This document shows positions 36,200 to 61,378 of a stretch of DNA of 64,000 bases, piece by piece. The DNA lies in assembly GCF_932526225.1 (NCBI RefSeq), contig NC_064040.1, positions 7,661,181 through 7,725,180 of the forward strand, in the 5' to 3' direction. The DNA comes from Nematostella vectensis. Its lineage: Eukaryota > Cnidaria > Anthozoa > Actiniaria > Edwardsiidae. Within the stretch, counting starts at the first letter, position 1. The number at the start of each line of letters is the position of its first letter. The translations under genes and the position numbers were made by a program. Below the pieces are notes generated by a model, which worked only from the letters and a program-made list of their open reading frames with translations, was not told where the DNA came from and did not search any database.

Positions 36200-37500
36200 T
36201 TGCAAGAAAATCATTAGGTGCTAAGTCGTTAGGAAACCATCTTTTGTGGTGACTTTACCTGGTCATATTGCAACAAATATTCTGGCCCTGTATATGTGCC
36301 TTTTCTAGCCTAATACATGTCTTTGGTTTCTTGACATGTTGTCAGTAAAAAGGTATTTTTCCTAGGGTCGGGCCCATTTCGTATATCGCGTCTGGGACTC
36401 TTCGTGTGCCACTGGGTAGTAGCTCAGATTACGCAACGTAACTTGACCAGGTATCTACGTAAACACGGAGAGCGTGTTGCAAATCAATGCAAAATTCGAC
36501 CAAATCAGGGGGAGTTTCTTTGTTTGTCATCTCTAAATCAATTTACCAAACAACCTCTGTTCCCAACGCCCTTGCAGGTGCTTAAACCTGGGTATGAGAA
36601 AACAGAGCAGGCATACAGTTGATTGGGCTGAAAGATATTAGATGGCTTAGATAGCTTGGCATTAACGATTCTATCAGCTTTTTAGGGAGGTAATAAAAAA
36701 ATGAAAGTAATTGCATTATTTGTGTTAGTCTTTTTTGCCACACCTGGTCTTGACTAGCCATAGGTAGGCAGATTATTATTGTACATACAACCAAAAGAAT
36801 ATTTTATTTTATCTTATTAGCTTCGCCACAATAGGCAGGGTAGCTGCAACAGCATGGAATAGAATAATAATTTTTGGTAATGTTGTTAAACAGATAACTA
36901 TGACCTTGAAACTTAAAGTGGGATTTGAATTTTTATTTGTAATTATGTGATATATATACAGTAATTAATCTTCTAATAATTAAACATTAAATATTTTTAA
37001 TGTGCTTTGATACAAATAATTATCATTCTGCTGATGATGGCAATATGGACAAGAATAATGAAAATGCTACCCTCTACCTGCAAAATGCCTGAAAACATTG
37101 CCAGGCATTATAGTTAATTGATTATAGAAAAATTGTCTAATTGAAACTATAGTGCAACCAAAATCAGATTCTAAACCATTATTGGTGTAGTACTTTTGCC
37201 AAACTTGATGATTGTCACGGAAAGCGTACTTTAGAAGTTCAGTCAACAAGGATCTTTTGGCAGGACAGAGACAAGGTTATTGGAAGAAGTTGTTGCATGC
37301 AATAGGAATTAAATTTCACTACTTGTGACAGGGCCAATATATCCATATAAACTTTACTACTAAAAAGCAGGGACACAATGTTGCCTTCTCATTCCCTATT
37401 AAATAAATAGCTTAAAAGTAGACTTTTTCAGCACTGTTTCTGTAAATAAATGTGTACATCACATTGATCACTTACTTCCTCAACCAACAGTGCTAGGAGG
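36200..37500. other. Intergenic region between convergent genes
   Basis: AT-rich, apparently unique sequence between the 3' ends of PDCD2 and the unknown gene. No gene was recognised. Confidence 0.5.
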
Positions 37501-37529
37501 CTCTAAACTACTAGTGGTTTAAAGCCGCA

Positions 37530-37740
37530 TTGTCACCAGTTTACTTCCGGAGGTCCGACGGAAACCTCAACCGTTAAAAGACAAAAGAATCTATTCGAAT
37601 CAGAAATATTTAACAGGCCATCTGCTCTAAATTAGCAGTCGCATCCTCAAAGAAACTTCAAATAGACACACTGCTTTCTATAATTTGAAATATTTTTCGT
37701 GTTTTCCGTTAAAAATCATCGGAGATTCTTATGTAATCGA
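37530..37740 (-). repeat. Dispersed ~220-bp repeat, inverted partner of 2866-3100
   Basis: Reverse-complement match of the segment at 2866-3100 at about 90 percent by eye, ending beside the polyadenylation signal of the next gene. Confidence 0.75.
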
Positions 37741-37776
37741 ATGGAAGTAAACTGGTATTTTCAGATGTTTGTTGTT

Positions 37777-37782
37777 TTTATT
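37777..37782 (-). terminator. Polyadenylation signal of the Gly/His-rich gene
   Basis: AATAAA on the minus strand, about 95 bp after the stop codon at 37875. Confidence 0.6.
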
Positions 37783-37874
37783 TAGTCCACTGCAAAATTA
37801 GGAACCATTTGATTAATAATCTAACTAATACTGTACAATATATAAAAATTGTCGAGGTATTTCTTATAGTTCCC

Positions 37875-39909
37875 TCAATCACATCCCCCGCCATCATCAA
37901 ATCCTCCTCCACCACCATCCCATCCTCCACCTCCCCCGCCGCCATCCCACCCTCCGCCTCCCCCGCCGTCATCCCACCCTCCCCCTGTCACGCCAACATC
38001 CTGATCGAATGCTTGATGCTCTGTTCCCTCATAGGTATGACCATAGTCATGATGCATGCCATCATGATGACCTCCGTCGTAGTGATCATGCCCACCATAA
38101 TCATGGTGATGAATATGAACGTCATGGTCATGGTAGCCATGGTAACCATGGTGGTATCCTCCATAACCGTAGTAAGGGCGGTGCATGGCATTACTCATCA
38201 TGGCACCTGCTGCCATTCCAACCATTAAGTCATTGGAGTTGCTGTTGTTGTTGTTGACGACGACCGTGTTGGGTTGGGCGTAGCCAGCTTGTACTACTTG
38301 ACCTTGCTGATAGGGCTGCTGATATCCAGGGGCCGGCCTGGTATATCCCTGCTGGGGGTATCCACCACGTACCACTGAAGCAGAATATAATACATTTGTC
38401 TTTTCTTCTACATCAGTGTCTTAGACACTTTAGAAAGTGCTTGCAACCTTCACCTGGCTGCCAAAAACGAGTATTTTGCAGTTGAAGGTTTTACACAGAT
38501 TTTTTCTTAAAGGGGAGGTTGCAAGCTCAATAATTCCTTGTATTTTCTGGGGGTAGGAGATAAATCCCATTACCTGCACATGTTCTTCGCAAAATTCCAA
38601 TTCTACTTGAGCTGCCCCTAGCTATGGCACTATCCTCTCTGCATATTGTTCAGTTCCTGGTATGCTAGTAGTTGTTGTCTGGACAAAGGTGGCATGGGGT
38701 GTTGGCTAAACCTTGATGCATAGGGGTAGTATGTAGTGATTGTTGTCTGACACACCTGGTGGTGTGGCATAGTGTGTTGGGGTTATTGTCTGGAAATACC
38801 ATGCTGTAGTAGTTGTTGTCTGGACAAAGGTGGCATGAGGTGTTGGCTAAACCTTGATGCATAGGGGTAGTATGTAGTAGTTTTTGTATGACATACCTGG
38901 TTGTGTGGCATTAGTATGTTTTGATTGTTGTCTGGAAATACCATGCTGTTTGGGTAGTATATAGTAGTTTTTGTATGACATACCTGGTTGTGTGGCATTA
39001 GTATGTTTTGATTGTTTCTGGAAATACCATGCTGTATGGGTAGTAAGTAGGGTTTTTTGTATAACATACTTGGTTGTGCGGCATTAGTATGTTTTAATTG
39101 TTGTCTGGGAATACCTTGCTCTGTCAGGTAGTGCGCTGTGTTTTTATGACATACCTGTTTGTGTGGCATTATTGTGTTTTGGTTGTTGTCTGGACATACC
39201 TGGTTGTGTGGCATAGTGTGTAGTGGTTTTTGTAAGACGAACCTGTTTGTGTGGCATGATTGTGTTGTGACTTTTGTATGATACACCTGCTTCTGTGGCA
39301 TCCGTATGTTGTGATTATTGAATGGACATATCTTTCTGTATCAGGTAGTGTGTTGTGATTGTTATCTGGACGTACCTGGTTGTGTGGCATAGTGTGTTGT
39401 GGTTGTTGTCCGGACATTATGTTGAGCTGGAACATGAGTCACGTGAACCTTAAAAAAAGCACCAGGAAATAAAATGAAAAGTTTCTTTTTATACACCAAA
39501 GAATATAGTATATTTAGTTTTTTTTACTAAACATGAGGCCTATTGAATTTGTCTAGATTATTTTTATCAGTTTTCAAGCCTGTCTAGCTAAAACAACAAA
39601 TTAGTGAATAACTAAATAAGCGGATAATGTTTGTTTGTAGATGTAAAAGTAAGTAATATATAAAGACGACTAAAAAATTAAAACGAAAAAAAGCAAAGTT
39701 TGAAGAAGTGGCTGCTTGATTTGCTGAACCATCGACACTCGATTAGCTCAAGATAACGAGAGATACCACACTAATTGAATAATTTGGCAATCTTGACAAC
39801 AGTAAGTGCGAGGTTGTTGTAACTTTCAATCGTCGTACAAAAAGGAAAACTTCAGACTATTTAGAGGTAAGTAACTTACTGTGTCTGGTGCTGAACTCCC
39901 ACAACCCAT
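37875..39909 (-). CDS. Unknown Gly/His/Tyr-rich protein with N-myristoylation-type start
   Basis: Three exons (39880-39909, 39376-39448, 37875-38374) close in phase to a 200-residue product that I do not recognise. It starts MGCGSSAPDT, which has the features of an N-myristoylated and Cys-3-palmitoylated membrane anchor. A Thr-rich piece (RTTTTTHYATQP), a Tyr/Gln/Pro-rich segment (GYQQPYQQGQ), an Asn run and the hydrophobic LMVGMAAGAMMSNAM follow. A His/Tyr/Gly/Asp-rich stretch suited to metal binding comes next, and the end is a run of GGGW/GGGG blocks closing GGGCD. The first ATG was chosen because it gives the lipidation motif and is followed by a strong GTAAGT donor. It is probably a lineage-restricted, low-complexity protein held at a membrane. 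Function is unknown. Confidence 0.7.
38640..39375 (-). repeat. ~45-bp diverged array carrying the exon-2 donor of the Gly/His-rich gene
   Basis: On the gene strand, the last ~30 bases of exon 2 and its donor (CCACACAACCAG|GTACGT) recur about 15 times with divergence, as CCACACAAACAG|GTATGT and similar, at a spacing near 45 bp. Stops occur soon after the first donor in the coding frame, so readthrough is not open. Confidence 0.85.
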
Positions 39910-40024
39910 AGAAGAGTGGATGGCGAAGCTCAAAGCCTCGATACCTCGCGTGAGGAATGAAGGTCGATTACGCGTAAATACAAAAGCAAGTTCTACTTCA
40001 TGAGGTTACAAACCGACGTCTTTT

Positions 40025-40040
40025 CTACGTCGCCATATTG
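40025..40040 (-). promoter_or_regulatory. YY1-like motif upstream of the Gly/His-rich gene
   Basis: The minus strand reads CCAATATGGCGACG about 120 bp upstream of the start codon, resembling the YY1 core with an adjacent CCAAT. Confidence 0.3.
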
Positions 40041-40249
40041 GATTTACATGACAATTATTGATACGAAGCACTATGGTAACGCACACAAAATAGTAACACT
40101 TTGACGTCACGTGTCACGCATTAATGCATAAGTAGCAGCTGTTAGTTTATTTCCTCTATTTACATGCTGATTACAAATAATACATATCTAAAATTGATGA
40201 AAGGAAAACGTCTTGATAATAACTACCCTTTCTGGCTACTTTTTAACTT

Positions 40250-40870
40250 TTGTCTTAGGGCGCGTTTTTTTTTTTTTATTAGGGCGCCTTTTTTTTACTC
40301 GTGATTCCGAAATGAGAATGACAGAATAGAAAAAACGCGCGTTCGTTTATCCCGCGTTCCCATTCCGGAATGGAATAAAGGCCATTCCACCCATTTTGCT
40401 ACCTGTAGCAGAATGACTCGAATGCCATTCTGAACATTCTCTACCAACCATTCCCATTCCAGAATAATAGGAAAAAAACACGGTGTAAACTTCTCTTGTA
40501 TATGAAGCGTCAGTGGCAGCGGTTTCAAGGGGCGTGGGCGTGTGGGTAGGCATAAAAGGGATACAAAAAGTATGACATTTTTTTAATAGATAGGCATCTA
40601 AAGTGGTTCCTCCATCAGGTTGTTGTAACAAATGTGTGTCTGGGGGAAGGGGGAGTGGGGGGGGGACGTTGGGGGTCTAGATACAACAATACCCTACACA
40701 ATTTTCGAAAATACCGCAGAAAAAAAATCGGGAATAACGCATACCGCACATAGAAGTCATAGAAAGACCAGGGGCGGATCCAGAAGTTACAGAAAGGGTG
40801 GCCGAAGCAAGAGTTTCAAGAAAGGGGGCCCCGGATTCATTGTTTTTTTCGTGGAATTTCATGATATTTC
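40250..40870. other. Intergenic stretch with possible short inverted-repeat elements
   Basis: Contains repeated CATTCC/GGAATG words from about 40360 to 40470 (for example CCCATTCCGGAATGG) and a CAGGGGCGGATCC motif at 40772. These look like non-autonomous element debris. No gene was seen. Confidence 0.35.
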
Positions 40871-40879
40871 TTGTTATTT

Positions 40880-41150
40880 TTAAGCCATCTTCTCGGATAA
40901 GGACGTTAAGCCGGAGGTCCCCGTCTCTTATCGCACACCATTAACCCGTATTGAGGGACGTAAAAGAACCGCTGGGGACGCTGGCCCGTGGTACCATCTT
41001 CAGTGACAGCTTACACAACTCACTCATGATTGGAAACTGCGTAGAGCAGTCCGTATCTACACACTAACGAGTAAAGTCAGTCACATGTGAAGCGCATTTG
41101 ATCATTTCGTACGTTAAAGTGCGCTATACAAATGACAAACATTTCATTCC
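40880..41150 (+). mobile_element. SINE-body fragment
   Basis: Shares with the SINE at 18745-19126 a central block (TTCTCGGATAAGGACGTTAA, then GGAGGTCCC and GGACGTAAAAGAACC). It ends in a GCGCTATACAAATG-type tail common at SINE 3' ends. The tRNA head is missing. Confidence 0.6.
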
Positions 41151-41349
41151 ATTTCAGGCCTAATTAACACCGTAATATATTATTTTTACCGCAATACCGC
41201 CGTTGAAAAGCAAAATCTTGCATCTAGCAGTGTTTTGAAATACCGAATCACCGCATTTTTTAACGGACATATCGTACAAAAATGGCCAATACCGCACCCC
41301 CTCCCCCCCAACACACACACAAAGATACATGCCAAGAATGGCAGGGGAA

Positions 41350-42916
41350 GGGGTAACCAGTGTAGTAAGTGGTGGGATGTAGGGGTAGTGGGATGTAGTG
41401 GTAGAGTAGTGGGATGTAGGGGTAGAGTAGTGGAAAAGTAGGGGCAGAGTAATGGGATGTAGGGGTAAAGTAGTGGGATGTAGGGGTAGAGTGGCGGGAT
41501 GTAGGGGTAGAGTAGTGGAAAAGTAGGGGCAGAGTAATGGGATGTAGGGGTAGTGGGATGTAAGGGTAGAGTGGCGGGATGTAGGGGTAGAGTAGTGGAA
41601 AAGTAGGGGCAGAGTAATGGGATGTAGGGGTAAAGTAGTGGGATGTAGGGGTAGAGTAGTGGGATGTAGGGGTAGGGTAGCCGGATGTAGGGGTAGAGTA
41701 GTGGGATGTAGGGGTAGAGTAGTGGGGTGAAGGGGTAGAGTAGTGGGATGTAGGTGTAGAGTAGTGGGATGTAGGAGTAGAGTAGTGGGATGTAGGGGTA
41801 GAGTAGAGGGATGTAGGGGTAGAGTAGTGGGATGTAGGGGTAGAGTAGTGGGGTGAAGGGGTAGAGTAGTGGGGTGAAGGGGTAGAGTAGTGGGATGTAG
41901 GTGTAGAGTAGTGGGATGTAGGAGTAGAGTAGTGGGATGTAGGGGTAGGGTAGCCGGATGTAGGGGTAGAGTAGTGGGATGTAGGGGTAGAGTAGTGGGG
42001 TGAAGGGGTAGAGTAGTGGGATGTAGGTGTAGAGTAGTGGGATGTAGGGGTAGAGTAGTGGGATGTAGGGGTAGAGTAATAGGATGTAGGGGTAGAGTAG
42101 TGGGATGTAGGGGTAGAGTAGTGGGGTAAAGGGGTAGAGTAGTGGGATGTAGGTGTAGAGTAGTGGGATGTAGGAGTAGAGTAGTGGGATGTAGGGGTAG
42201 AGTAGAGGGATGTAGGAGTAGAGTAGTGGGATGTAGGGGTAGAGTAGTGGGATGTAGGGGTAGAGGGCTGGGATGTAGGGGCAGAGTAATAGGATGTAGG
42301 GGTAGAGTAATAGGATGTAAGGGTAGAGTAGTGGGATGTAGGGGTAGAGTAATAGGATGTAGGGGTAGAGTAGCGGGATGTAGGGGTAGAGTGGCGGGAT
42401 GTAGGGGTAGAGTAGTGGGGTGAAGGTGTAGAGTAGTGGGAGTTAGGGGTAGAGTAGTAGGATGTAGGGGTAGAGTAGTAGGATGTAGGGATAGAGTAGT
42501 GGGATGTAGGGGTAGAGTAGTGGGATGTAGGTGTAGTGGGGTGTAAGGGTAGAGTAGAGGGATGTAGGGATAGAGTAGCGGGATGTAGGAGTAGTGGGAT
42601 GTAGGGGTAGAGTAGAGGGATGTAGGGGTAGAGTAGTGGGATGTAGGAGTAGAGTAGAGGGATGTAGGGGTAGAGTAGTGGGATGTAGGGGTAGAGTAGA
42701 GGGATGTAGGGGTAGAGTAGTGGGATGTAGGGGTAAAGTGGTGGGATGTTGGGGTAGAGTAGTGGGATGTAGGGATAGAGTAGCGAGATGAAAAGGTGGA
42801 GTAGTGGGAGATAGGGGAAGAGTTGTGGGATGTAGGGGTAGAGTAGTGGGATGTAGGGGTAGAGTGGTGGGATGATGGGGTAGAGTAGCCGGATGAAAAG
42901 GTGGAGTAGTGGGATA
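41350..42916. repeat. 21-bp minisatellite, left part
   Basis: About 70 units of 21 bp built on GGGATGTAGGGGTAGAGTAGT, with point variants. The strong G/C strand asymmetry and the unit divisible by three give spurious open frames of more than 500 codons. The array is split by the LINE at 42917-46297 and resumes at 46298. Confidence 0.96.
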
Positions 42917-42949
42917 TGTGCACATGAAATAGTTGAACCGCTGACCATC

Positions 42950-45900
42950 ATGGCGGCCAGTCACGTCTCCCTGAGCTCTGTCATCATTTTGTTAGCTATA
43001 CGATCCTTGCTACTTTTTGCTCAGCCACCTATTGCTAATCGCAATGGCAAAGAGACGTCATTCTATTTATGGAGATTTTGCAAAGTGGGTTTCTCTAATA
43101 GGCCTGATTTCGGGAATCAACATCATTCCCTGTTTCGTCCAAGACGAGACTTCACCAGACCAAACTGCTACCTCGTTGGGCTTCTGCTTCTCTGCGGAGA
43201 TGTTGCATCCCATCCTGGCCCACGGGCGTTCTCTAGAGGGAAAAGTTATTGCTGTACCACCGTGAAATGCTTGTATATGAATTCTAGGAGCGTCGCTAAA
43301 AAACGGAGCGAACTCCAAGCACTTTCCATTGGCAAGGACTTAATATTCTGTGTGGAGTCTTGGCTGAATCCAAATTATCTGGACTGCGAATTATTCCCTA
43401 GTTCCGCGGACTACACCATCCACAGACGGGACAGACAGTCCCGTAGAGGAGGAGGAGTGTTCCTGGCGGTCAAAAACAGTATCGTGAGCCTCCGTCGATG
43501 TGATTTAGAAACTGACGCTGAACTTTTAGCATGCGAGCTCCGTCCTAACTCACGACGCAAGATTCTGGCTATCATTTATTACCGACCGCAGGACACTGAC
43601 CTAGAGTATCTAAAACAACTCAAGAAAACTCTGCGCCTAGCTTCTAAAGCGAAATACGATCAGTTAATAGTGATTGGCGACTTCAATCTCTCTGAGATCG
43701 ACTGGACGACAGGAGCCGCTAAAACCGGCGATTGCCTCACAAACTATCTCTGCAAAATTATAAAGGATAACTATTTATGGCAGCTCATTGATTTTCCAAC
43801 AAGGGGAAGGAACATTCTCGATTTAATTTTGACGAGTATCCCATCCAAATTTCATCACATACACGGATTCGATGACATTATTTCTACCGACCACAAGTTG
43901 ATCAGTTTCGAACTAGACTTGAATATCTCTAAAAAAACAAAGACCAAACGAGTTGTGTACAACTTCAAGCGTGCAGACTGGACGGGACTTAATGAGTCGC
44001 TGAAGAACATCCCGTGGGACCTGTGTTTCTCTCAAAGCGATAACATCGATTCATCACTCGCTAATTGGACTGATCTATTTCTCGCCGCTGTTAACGAGCA
44101 TATTCCAAAATCCAAACCAAGGAATGTGAGCGATTACCCGTGGATAGATCACGAACTGCGTTCTTTGCTCAAAAAGAAGGATGCGCAGCGTAAAAAAGCT
44201 AACAAAACCGGATCACTGGCTGCCGAAAGAAAATACAATGAGCTTCGACGCGCTGCGAAACAAATGCTTTCCAAAAAGAAAAAAGAGCACGCCGAAAAAC
44301 TAAAATCTGTTATATCCGACAACCCAAAGCGTTTCTGGACATACGTAAAATCATGCACTTCTAACAAGCCTTCGCCGAATTTTTTTCGCGATGGCCACGC
44401 CTTCGTTACAGATACCAAGAACATGGCTAACCTGTTAAACAGACATTTTCACCACATATTCAGTCCATCCGCCAGCGAGGAATTTGTTAGGGCCCAGCCT
44501 ACCAACCGTGAGCCCGTGTTGGGTCTGGGCTCTATCCAACTCACTGTCCCTGAAGTACTGGATGTCTTACGAAATCTTGACTCCCATAAAGCCTGTGGAA
44601 CGGATCAAATCCCTGGTATTCTGCTGAAAAACACCGCTCATCAAATCGCACCATCGTTATGTCGGTTGTTTAATCTGTCGCTGTCTCTTGGATCCGTTCC
44701 CGCGCTTTGGAAGGACGCAAATGTCACACCTGTGTTCAAGAAGGATGACCCCACCCTGGCAGAAAACTACAGGCCTATCTCTCTTCTGTGTATCCTGTCA
44801 AAAGTCCTTGAACGCTGCGTCTTCAAGCGCTGCTTCAACTTTATTTCCCCCCATATTTACCAGCTTCAACACGGATTCCTTAAGGGAAAATCCACCATGA
44901 CGCAACTTGTTGAAGTCTATCATGACATCGTAGACAGACTAGCAGGGGGGCAGGACATTTATGTCATTCACCTGGACCTTTCCAAGGCCTTTGACAAGGT
45001 CTCTCATCATCTGCTTATTTCCAAGCTGCAGCAGTATGGAGTCACGGGTTCTCTGCTGAAATGGTTTGTGTCCTACCTAACGGGAAGGAGGCAGCGTGTT
45101 GTCCTCGATGGTGCGTCCTCCTCTTGGCTGCCAGTGACCTCAGGGGTCCCACAGGGATCTATCCTTGGGCCCCTGTTGTTCCTAGTATATGCCAACGATA
45201 TGCCTAACTACGTGCAGCAAGGCTCAAACATCGCTCTTTATGCTGATGATTCTAAGCTCTACCGCTCTATAGACAATGCAAGTTCTTCAACCTCGTTGCA
45301 GGCTGACCTTGACTCCCTGTACAGCTGGAGTCTAGAGCACGGCATGGAGTTTAGTGCATCTAAGTGCAAAGTGGTGCACATGTCAAAGAAGCGTTCTACC
45401 AAGCGTCCTCCGTACCCTTACCAACTATGCGGTCGCACCCTGGATCCAGTAGCGCAGGTGACTGACCTCGGCGTTACAATTACTAACGATCTGTCTTGGG
45501 GTCCTCACATCGAGCCTATGTGCGCAAAAGCAAACAGGGTGCTTGGACTAGTGAAGCGGGTCTGTTCTGACATCCTCGACCCAACTACAAGACAGCTGCT
45601 GTACTGCACCCTTGTTAGGCCCCACCTGGAGTATGCTTCTTGCATTTGGTCGCCTTCGACAGGCAAGCACAAAGCTCTGATTGAGAACGTCCAGCGTCGA
45701 GCATCCAAGTTTATTTTGAACTATCCCGCCGATGTTTCATACACAGAAAGGCTGAAAACTCTTAAACTCCTCCCATTAGAATATCGAAGAGACATAACCG
45801 ATCTACTTCTGTTATTTAAAATAAAAAATGGTGACGTGAGCATTAGTTTAGCTAGCCTTCTCTCTCCAGCCACGTCCCGATACAATACTCGAAATTACCA

Positions 45901-46087
45901 TCCTAACAATTACCGCCTTTTTTCCACTCACAACCAAAATTATTACAGGAATTCGTATTTCCCTAGAACTGTCAAACTTTGGAATAGTCTTCCTTCACTT
46001 ATGAAATCTTGCACTACGCTTTCGTCTTTCAGGTATCAGCTGACAACTCACTATTTAGAGATACTTGCCTTTTACCAACCTCCATAA
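42950..46087 (+). CDS. LINE endonuclease-reverse transcriptase with 2A-like N-terminus
   Basis: Single frame of 1045 codons from the ATG in CCATCATGGCGGCC. A hydrophobic N-terminus (VIILLAIRSLLLFA) is followed at residues 83-91 by GDVASHPGP, a 2A-like motif. The AP-type endonuclease follows, with VESWLN, RRGGGVFLAVK, IIYYRPQ, VIGDFNLSEIDW and STDHKLISFEL, so the catalytic residues are present. Reverse transcriptase has NYRPISLL, HLDLSKAFDKVSHHLL, GVPQGSILGPLLF and LYADDSK, with all three catalytic aspartates. The C-terminal part ends TVKLWNSLP and LEILAFYQPP. It copies its RNA at a nicked target in the nucleus. No frameshift or stop is seen, so the copy may be active or recent. CR1 or a nearby clade (Rex1) are the alternatives. 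Confidence 0.93.
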   Translation: MAASHVSLSSVIILLAIRSLLLFAQPPIANRNGKETSFYLWRFCKVGFSNRPDFGNQHHSLFRPRRDFTRPNCYLVGLLLLCGDVASHPGPRAFSRGKSYCCTTVKCLYMNSRSVAKKRSELQALSIGKDLIFCVESWLNPNYLDCELFPSSADYTIHRRDRQSRRGGGVFLAVKNSIVSLRRCDLETDAELLACELRPNSRRKILAIIYYRPQDTDLEYLKQLKKTLRLASKAKYDQLIVIGDFNLSEIDWTTGAAKTGDCLTNYLCKIIKDNYLWQLIDFPTRGRNILDLILTSIPSKFHHIHGFDDIISTDHKLISFELDLNISKKTKTKRVVYNFKRADWTGLNESLKNIPWDLCFSQSDNIDSSLANWTDLFLAAVNEHIPKSKPRNVSDYPWIDHELRSLLKKKDAQRKKANKTGSLAAERKYNELRRAAKQMLSKKKKEHAEKLKSVISDNPKRFWTYVKSCTSNKPSPNFFRDGHAFVTDTKNMANLLNRHFHHIFSPSASEEFVRAQPTNREPVLGLGSIQLTVPEVLDVLRNLDSHKACGTDQIPGILLKNTAHQIAPSLCRLFNLSLSLGSVPALWKDANVTPVFKKDDPTLAENYRPISLLCILSKVLERCVFKRCFNFISPHIYQLQHGFLKGKSTMTQLVEVYHDIVDRLAGGQDIYVIHLDLSKAFDKVSHHLLISKLQQYGVTGSLLKWFVSYLTGRRQRVVLDGASSSWLPVTSGVPQGSILGPLLFLVYANDMPNYVQQGSNIALYADDSKLYRSIDNASSSTSLQADLDSLYSWSLEHGMEFSASKCKVVHMSKKRSTKRPPYPYQLCGRTLDPVAQVTDLGVTITNDLSWGPHIEPMCAKANRVLGLVKRVCSDILDPTTRQLLYCTLVRPHLEYASCIWSPSTGKHKALIENVQRRASKFILNYPADVSYTERLKTLKLLPLEYRRDITDLLLLFKIKNGDVSISLASLLSPATSRYNTRNYHPNNYRLFSTHNQNYYRNSYFPRTVKLWNSLPSLMKSCTTLSSFRYQLTTHYLEILAFYQPP
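43196..43222 (+). other. 2A-like translational recoding motif (degenerate)
   Basis: GDVASHPGP at residues 83-91 of the LINE protein resembles the ribosome-skipping consensus D-V/I-E-x-N-P-G-P, with A for E and H for N. It is preceded by the leucine-rich GLLLLC seen in 2A-bearing CR1 elements. Confidence 0.6.
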
Positions 46088-46297
46088 TTTCATAGATCAT
46101 AAATTTATGTAATTCAATTTTTATTTTCGTTTTAGAATTCTTATTGTTTGTAATTTGTTGGGAAAGAATTTCAATTGGGGCTTACGCCCTGTTTTCTTCT
46201 CCCGTCACATTGTTTCTTATTTTCTTTATTTTGTTTATTTCCTATTGTAAACCGTAGTATTTTTTTTGTGTGTGTGACAAAGCCAATAAACTAAACT

Positions 46298-46512
46298 ATA
46301 TAGGGGTAGATTGGTGGGATGTAGTGGTAGAGTAGTGGGATGTAGGGGTAGAGTGGTGGGATGATGGGGTAGAGTAGTGGGATGTAGGGGTAGAGTGGTG
46401 GGATGATGGGGTAGAGTAGCAGGATGAAAAGGTGGAGTAGTGGGATATAGGGGTAGATTGGTGGGATATAGGGGTAGATTGGTGAGATGTAGGGGTAGAG
46501 TAGTAGGTTGAT
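46298..46512. repeat. 21-bp minisatellite, right part
   Basis: About ten units continuing the array from left of the LINE, followed by unique sequence leading to the FIBP 3' end. Confidence 0.93.
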
Positions 46513-46845
46513 AAAATAAGCGAAATAAAAACCAACACAGGTTTTTAAAGCTTTAGCATTTGTGTTTATGTACAACGTTTGCACAGCATTCACAGACCAG
46601 GATACCCATGTTACCCATGAACCTCTGCAGGTAAATTGAAATAGGTGTAAACCTGTACAGGCTCATAATAGATTATTCTAAAAAAAAATTAGAGGCTTTC
46701 AGGCAAGAAAAATGAATGTGCTTATTACCTAACATCTGCATTGCACCTAAATCAATATCTTATTTACAAATATGTATTTTTTATATTTTTCTGATTTTCT
46801 CACTAGGGTTGGAACCTTCACCAATGCATTGTTGATCGTGTTTCT

Positions 46846-61264
<14,419 letters not shown>

Positions 61265-61362
61265 CTTGTTCGGGAATTCTTGGTCTAGACGAAAAAAATT
61301 GTAGTAAGAAGCCTCAGAAGATCCGCCATCTTGCTTCGACTATACTAGTACCCAGTCTTTAG
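61265..61362 (-). promoter_or_regulatory. FIBP: FIBP 5' leader with YY1-like site and uORF
   Basis: The minus strand at 61321-61334 reads GCAAGATGGCGGAT, a good YY1-type motif. Its ATG (61329) opens a 14-codon upstream frame beginning MADLLRLL and ending at TAG (61285), before the FIBP start at 61264. The L1-like insertion begins immediately upstream. Confidence 0.5.
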
Positions 61363-61378
61363 ACCGAACACTCAACAT

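Larger units (their letters stand above)
42917..46297 (+). mobile_element. Intact CR1-like non-LTR retrotransposon
   Basis: About 3.4 kb inserted in the 21-bp minisatellite. The left junction (GTGGGATA then TGTGCACATG) and the right junction (AACTATA then GGGGTAGATTGG) rejoin to an ordinary repeat unit, so any target duplication is at most about three bases. There is one long open frame, a short 5' leader and a 3' UTR ending with AATAAACTAAACTA. No separate ORF1 upstream is present. Confidence 0.93.

Noticed and set aside
41160-42964. Open frames of 587 and 563 codons (His/Ser/Thr/Pro-rich)
   Set aside because: They lie wholly in the 21-bp minisatellite, whose length is a multiple of three; several frames are open at once.
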